From NCBI GenBank assembly GCA_002197545.1, contig NFUO01000266.1, positions 1 to 9,290 of the forward strand: a stretch of 9,290 nt of DNA, read 5' to 3'. Shown here one piece after another: positions 5,692 to 9,290 of this stretch. The DNA is from Acidobacteria subdivision 2 bacterium RH1 MAG20. GTDB taxonomy: Bacteria; Acidobacteriota; Terriglobia; Terriglobales; Acidobacteriaceae. How positions within the stretch are numbered: position 1 is the first letter of the stretch; the number at the start of each line of letters is the position of its first letter. The translations under genes and the position numbers were made by a program. The notes beneath the pieces were generated by a model. That model was given only the letters and a program-made list of their open reading frames with translations, had not been told where the DNA came from and ran no database searches.

Positions 5692-7083
5692 GCTTTCCGA
5701 TGCACGCTGTGGAGTTGATTCCCCAACTTGCGGATCCTTATCTCTCTTGAGAAGCGAGTAAAACGTCTTGCGATCCACTCCCGCCTCGCGTGCAGCCGCA
5801 CTGATATTGCCACCGCAGCGCGATAACACCGCCTGGGCGTAGCTGCTTTCGAAGTTGGAAAGGTATCGTTCTCTAGCATCTTTCCATGGAATTGAGGAGA
5901 ATTGAGTGATCTGGATCACACTAGTTGCATCCTCTTCGAGGTCGTCCGGCCCCAGAACGCCGCCGGGATGCAAGGCGGTCAGCCTCTCCATCACGTTCTT
6001 CAGTTGGCGCACATTGCCCGGCCATCGCTCTCGCAGCAGGGCCTCGTAGAACTCAGGAGACCCCGACAGGCTTTTCCCGTAGCGCCGCGAAAACCGCTCC
6101 AGGAAAAAGCGCGCAAGGTGCGGAATATCCTCCGGCCGCTCGCGCAGCGGCGGAAGCTTTACCGTCACCACGCTCAACCTGTAATACAGCTCCTCCCGAA
6201 AGGTCCCGGCTTCGGTCTTCGCCGGCAGGTCCTGATTGGTCGCGCACACAATGCGGCAATCCACATGCACCTGCGCCAGCCCACCCAGTCGCCGCAGAGC
6301 TCGCTCCTCCACAAACCGGAAGAGCCGCGTCTGCAGTTCCACCCCGAGGTCTCCGATCTCGTCCAGAAACAGCGTCCCTCCTTCAGCCGATTCGATCAGC
6401 CCCTTCTTGGTCCGATCGGCCCCGGTAAACGCGCCGCGTTCGTAGCCGAACAACTCGCTTTCGATGAGCGAGCCCGGCATGGCGCTGCACTCGACCGGCA
6501 CAAAAGGACCGTCTTTGCGCCTGCTCTCCTTGTGAATGAGCCGAGCTGTGACCTCCTTGCCCGTTCCGCTTTCGCCCAGGATCATGACTGTGGCGTCGGT
6601 GGCCGCGGCCCTGCGGCATTTTGCCATCTGATCGAGCATGGCCGTGCTTCGGCTTCCGGCCTCTTCGGTCTCGCCCAAAGACTCCAGGCGCCCTTTGAGT
6701 GTCTGGACCTCGTGCTGCAGGCTGGCATGGGAAAGAGCCCGCTGCACGACAAGGATCAGTTCGTCGCGCTTGAACGGTTTCTGCAAATAATCGAATGCGC
6801 CATTGCGCATCGCCAGAACGGCGCCCTCCACCGATCCGAAGGCTGTGAGGAAAACGATGGGAAGCTCGGGATGGGCCTCATGCAGCCTCGCAAAGACTTC
6901 TTCCCCGGAAATTACGGGCATGCGAACATCAAGCAGAACGAGGTCAGGCGGGTTTGCCAGCGCGTCAGCGAGTCCCTTGACCGGATCAACGGAAACCACA
7001 ACGGACGTGCCGGGCAGCCGCAGCATGCGCTGGATGTTCTCGCCGAGAGCCGCTTCATCATCAATGACCAGGATTCGGCTCAC
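5683..7083 (-). CDS. NtrC-family sigma-54-dependent response regulator
   Basis: A 466-residue transcription activator with all three NtrC modules. The receiver (1-120) has acidic D8/D9, phospho-acceptor D52 (LLDVRMP), T80 and K102. The AAA+ domain (about 145-380) has Walker A GESGTGKE at 170-177, the sigma-54-contacting GAFTGA loop at 217-222, Walker B TLFLDE at 237-242, and RERPEDI and WPGNVRQLKN in the C-terminal part. A Fis-type helix-turn-helix lies at about 412-447 (NISAAAREAGVDRKTFYSLL). Phosphorylation by the kinase should trigger assembly of the AAA+ ring and open sigma-54 promoters. All catalytic positions look intact. It starts with GTG at 7083, overlapping the kinase stop by 4 nt (GTGA), so the two are translationally coupled. 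Its 3' end contains two palindromes that look like its own enhancer for the downstream electron-transfer operon. The stimulus is unknown. Confidence 0.96.
   Translation of the reverse strand: MSRILVIDDEAALGENIQRMLRLPGTSVVVSVDPVKGLADALANPPDLVLLDVRMPVISGEEVFARLHEAHPELPIVFLTAFGSVEGAVLAMRNGAFDYLQKPFKRDELILVVQRALSHASLQHEVQTLKGRLESLGETEEAGSRSTAMLDQMAKCRRAAATDATVMILGESGTGKEVTARLIHKESRRKDGPFVPVECSAMPGSLIESELFGYERGAFTGADRTKKGLIESAEGGTLFLDEIGDLGVELQTRLFRFVEERALRRLGGLAQVHVDCRIVCATNQDLPAKTEAGTFREELYYRLSVVTVKLPPLRERPEDIPHLARFFLERFSRRYGKSLSGSPEFYEALLRERWPGNVRQLKNVMERLTALHPGGVLGPDDLEEDATSVIQITQFSSIPWKDARERYLSNFESSYAQAVLSRCGGNISAAAREAGVDRKTFYSLLKRDKDPQVGESTPQRASESGE
5709..5724. promoter_or_regulatory. Distal enhancer palindrome (likely response-regulator binding site 2)
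   Basis: The plus strand reads GTGGAGTTGATTCCCC and matches the proximal site at 13 of 16 positions in the same orientation, including an intact ATTCCCC half. Its left arm is degenerate. The centres of the two sites are 33 bp apart, about three helical turns, so dimers would sit on nearly the same DNA face. It lies about 121 bp upstream of the predicted start, wholly inside the regulator's last codons. Confidence 0.5.
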
Positions 7084-8156
7084 TCAGAGGCTCCTCCAGC
7101 GAACCAGTGGTACGGCTGGCCGCGTGTGAATCTCGCCGGAGGCAGTTCGACCAGAAAGCTGGAGCCCCCTCCATAGCGCATCTCGTATCGGATTCGGCCA
7201 TCATACATATCAAGCAGACTGGCTGCCAAAAACAGCCCGAGGCCCAGCCTTTCCCTTCCGCTGCTTTGCGAGACGAATGGCTCGAAGAGATGGTGGCTCA
7301 GGTCTTCCGGCACGCCAGGACCGTTGTCTTCCACGCGGATGAGCACTCTGGCCCCGGCCGTTCGATAAGGCTCAATGCGCGCCCAGACGATTCCGTCCTC
7401 GCGTCCCTTGAGCGCTTCAAGTGCGTTGCTGATGAGGCCGCGCACCACTTCAGCGACCACGTGCTCTGGCACGTCCACGCGCGGCGCCTCGGCGTACTCC
7501 TCCATGAATTGTATTGTCTGTGCCTTGGCCGCGGGCCGGAAGGAAGAAACTGCCTCCTCAAGAGCCCTCTGAGGCACAGAGGCTTCAAAAACCTCTCCGC
7601 CGCGCTCACGGCGCAGTGCCTGCAGCAGTGTGCCGGCGATGTTGCCCATGTAGCGCGCCTCTCTCAGCATCTGTTCGAGATCGGCACAGAGCCCGGGGTC
7701 CTCTTTGCGTTCTTCGAGTAACACCTCAAGTCTCCCCGCCACAATCGCCAGCGGATTGTTGAACTCGTGCATGAATCCGGCGGTGAATTGGCCCAGGAGC
7801 GAAAGTTGGTGGGAGAGTCGCGCCTGCCGGTCGGCGGCTTGGAGCTCTTCGCGCAAGCGGGAAGTGCGGTAGCGCACAGTTTCCAACTTTAGCTTGAGTT
7901 GCTCGGCCACTTCCTCGGACTTTGCCGCGCAAGCGAGGAGTTGCTTGCGCTGGCGGCGCGTGTAAACAAGTGCCGGAACGGGCGCCAACAGGAAAGCGAG
8001 AACCGTTGCCGCCGCCCTTGCCGAAGTTGAGGCTGGAAGAAGCCAGATTGCGAGCGCGAGAAGCGGCAGGATCCAGGCGCCGCTCATCCATAGGACGTGC
8101 TCAGTTTTGCCTGGTACCCGATTATGCTCGCTCTTCTCCTTCAACTCGTCTTGCAT
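7080..8156 (-). CDS. Membrane-bound sensor histidine kinase, partner of the NtrC-type regulator
   Basis: A 358-residue kinase. Two helices near the N-terminus (about 23-41 and 47-66) are joined by only about five residues, so there is almost no periplasmic domain. A coiled-coil-like charged stretch (about 68-115) leads to the dimerisation and phospho-acceptor helix, with H130 in FMHEFNNPL. The ATP-binding domain has the N box ISNALEAL (N244), the G1 box D277-N-G-P-G, the F box FEPF (291-294) and the G2 box GLGLF (305-309). It autophosphorylates at H130 and should pass the phosphate to D52 of the regulator encoded immediately downstream. No PAS, GAF or haem-binding domain is visible, so the signal may be read within the membrane, for example quinone redox state, or through a partner protein. 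The ATG at 8156 has no clear ribosome site. A later ATG would start at M24 in the first helix and remove the cytosolic leader. Confidence 0.92.
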   Translation of the reverse strand: MQDELKEKSEHNRVPGKTEHVLWMSGAWILPLLALAIWLLPASTSARAAATVLAFLLAPVPALVYTRRQRKQLLACAAKSEEVAEQLKLKLETVRYRTSRLREELQAADRQARLSHQLSLLGQFTAGFMHEFNNPLAIVAGRLEVLLEERKEDPGLCADLEQMLREARYMGNIAGTLLQALRRERGGEVFEASVPQRALEEAVSSFRPAAKAQTIQFMEEYAEAPRVDVPEHVVAEVVRGLISNALEALKGREDGIVWARIEPYRTAGARVLIRVEDNGPGVPEDLSHHLFEPFVSQSSGRERLGLGLFLAASLLDMYDGRIRYEMRYGGGSSFLVELPPARFTRGQPYHWFAGGASE

Positions 8157-8463
8157 AGCAGTCTAGTGTAGTGCGGTGAACCCGGAAGGTTAGAATGATA
8201 TGCAATACGAGGTGTGCTGAGTTACTTTACAGGGTTCTGGAGGATGGTTCCCGAAAACCGTCGGATTCCTGTCCGAACTGCCCGCGCGAATTGACGGGCC
8301 GCCGAATCATGAGACTGTGCAAAGTTGTGGACTGGTCATGCTGAGAGAGCCAGTTGGGTTCGGTCAGCGACAGGCCGGAAGCCTTTGTGGCAATGAAGAA
8401 ATGCGTCTTCCAAAGTCCCATTGAGTATATGAATGCGAACTTCTAGAAGCCTCTGGACGGTAT

Positions 8464-8482
8464 CCCGAACAAACCGTTCGGG
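8464..8482. repeat. Perfect inverted repeat CCCGAAC-N5-GTTCGGG
   Basis: Seven-base arms CCCGAAC (8464-8470) and GTTCGGG (8476-8482) surround AAACC. It lies about 310 bp upstream of the kinase start. It could be an operator for a dimeric repressor or a short RNA hairpin. No T-run follows on either strand, so it is not a terminator. A weaker look-alike, CCGA-N6-TCGG, occurs at 8251-8264. Confidence 0.4.
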
Positions 8483-9102
8483 TCGAGCGCACATCTCGCA
8501 CTCGAAATGCAGTCCAATGGTGAAGCTGCGCAGCGTTCTGGAAGAACTGTCGTTGATCGAGCAAATCAGTTATCACCGACTCGGTTGTGCCAGTGCCCGG
8601 GAACATGATTTTTCCGGGTACAGGCAAATGGTAGGGGTGCAAATCGCCTGAAGAAGGCGCTCCATCGTCATAATTCCATTCCCGGACCCTGAGGCGTTTG
8701 AACTAAGCCGCTGCGCGGCGGACGCTGCCGCGTGGGCGACGGCCGAAGTCACGGCATCTGGTCAGAATCCAGGTTGGTCGCTATACTGGGTTGGCAATGA
8801 GTTTCATCAATGTGGCACATGCAAGCGACTACGCTGTTTCCAGGCAAGTACTCTGTAATCATATGCCTACAATTGAAATCCCATAGACCTACGTGGATCC
8901 CCGCGTCCGCCGCAAACCGCATCGGCTCACTTCAAACGGTCCTTTCGAAACTGCCCTGAGAAAATACTCCGGCTGTCCGTCATCTCGCGCGGGCATTCCC
9001 GATAGGAACCTAACGTTTATGAGGATTAATCTGGCAATTCGCATCTAACTACTGCTCAGTGAGCGCGTTGCCCTGCTCGCGCCAACTCCAGTGAACAAAG
9101 TC

Positions 9103-9129
9103 GGCTGACCGGTAACAATCAGGTCAGCC
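9103..9129 (-). terminator. Hairpin downstream of the partial membrane-protein gene, possible weak terminator
   Basis: A perfect 8-bp inverted repeat, GGCTGACC (9103-9110) and GGTCAGCC (9122-9129), has an 11-nt loop. It begins 49 nt after the stop of the gene entering at the right edge. On the minus strand the stem is followed by GACTTTGTTC, a poor U-tract, so termination would be weak or Rho-assisted. The position after a stop codon is the main support. Confidence 0.4.
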
Positions 9130-9178
9130 CTTTCGTCATCCCATGATCTGTCCCCGGGGTCCGGGAGTAACGATGGCG

Positions 9179-9290
9179 TTAACTAGGGCTGCCGTTGTCC
9201 GTTTCGCTTCCCTTGTGCAGAAGTCTCGGGATCAGCAGCAGCGCAACGGCGTAAAGAAAGATGGAGGCTGCAGTAAATCCCAGATCGGAA
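9179..9290 (-). CDS. C-terminal end of a membrane protein (partial, enters from the right edge)
   Basis: An open minus-strand frame runs from the window edge to a TAA at 9181-9179, giving 36 residues. It reads SDLGFTAASIFLYAVALLLI followed by PRLLHKGSETDNGSPS. This is one hydrophobic helix, a basic stop-transfer segment and a short polar tail. That is how multi-pass transporters, for example of the major facilitator type, commonly end, but 36 residues do not allow a family call. GC-rich coding character and a hairpin downstream support a real gene end. It has the same direction as the other genes but is separated from the kinase by about 1 kb, so it is probably a different transcription unit. 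Confidence 0.55.
   Translation of the reverse strand, partial: SDLGFTAASIFLYAVALLLIPRLLHKGSETDNGSPS

Larger units (their letters stand above)
8157..9178. other. Intergenic region of about 1 kb with no supportable gene
   Basis: Frames of 64 to 92 codons exist on both strands, but they overlap each other, are rich in Ser, Arg and Thr, and match no family I recognise. None has a good ribosome site. No tRNA, rRNA, CRISPR or transposase trace is visible. The region must hold the promoter of the kinase gene, but I see no strong -35/-10 pair and no -24/-12 element upstream of 8156. Inverted repeats at 8464-8482 and 9103-9129 are listed separately. Decayed coding sequence or an unrecognised small RNA is possible. 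Confidence 0.5.

Noticed and set aside
8286..8300. Fragment resembling the 16S rRNA GAATTGACGGG stretch
   Set aside because: The match is only about ten bases and the flanks do not continue as rRNA on either strand.
8464..8482. LexA (SOS) box of the CGAAC-N4-GTTCG type
   Set aside because: The spacer between GAAC and GTTC is five bases rather than four, and no SOS gene is adjacent.
8227..8651. Short overlapping frames of 64, 72 and 92 codons on both strands
   Set aside because: No ribosome sites, low-complexity Ser/Arg composition, mutual overlap and no recognisable family.

Overview
The window appears to come from the chromosome of a Gram-negative bacterium. It encodes an outer-membrane beta-barrel protein, a periplasmic c-type cytochrome and a sigma-54-dependent regulator. 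The lineage cannot be fixed from the sequence. A fused b6-like cytochrome b next to a Rieske protein and a GltD-like iron-sulphur flavoprotein would fit a deep-branching phylum such as Acidobacteriota, Nitrospirota or a relative, but this is a low-confidence guess. Every convincing gene lies on the minus strand, so transcription runs from high to low coordinates.

Layout in transcription order. (1) 9290-9179: the last 36 codons of a membrane protein, followed by a hairpin at 9103-9129. (2) 9178-8157: about 1 kb with no gene I can support, holding a few inverted repeats. (3) 8156-5683: a membrane-bound histidine kinase and an NtrC-type response regulator, overlapping by 4 nt (GTGA). (4) 5682-5582: a regulatory gap with a near-consensus -24/-12 (sigma-54) promoter and two related 16-bp palindromes about 88 and 121 bp upstream of its predicted start. 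These look like a dedicated enhancer for the adjacent regulator. (5) 5581-1: an electron-transfer operon. It encodes an outer-membrane porin with an N-terminal CxxCH haem site (Cyc2-like architecture), a small monohaem cytochrome c, an FAD/NAD(P) oxidoreductase of the glutamate synthase small-subunit type with a C-terminal double [4Fe-4S] ferredoxin domain, a Rieske protein, a fused cytochrome b, and the start of one more membrane-anchored protein that runs off the window.

Working model (inference): the operon encodes an electron route crossing both membranes. The outer-membrane porin-cytochrome and soluble cytochrome c connect the outside or periplasm to a Rieske/cytochrome b complex. The cytoplasmic flavoprotein links that complex to the NAD(P)H or ferredoxin pool. 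Electrons could flow inward and uphill, as proposed for Fe(II) oxidisers using Cyc2, or outward; the sequence does not give the direction. The two-component system upstream probably switches this operon on through the sigma-54 promoter. The main points of interest are the combination of genes and the compact, readable regulatory region.
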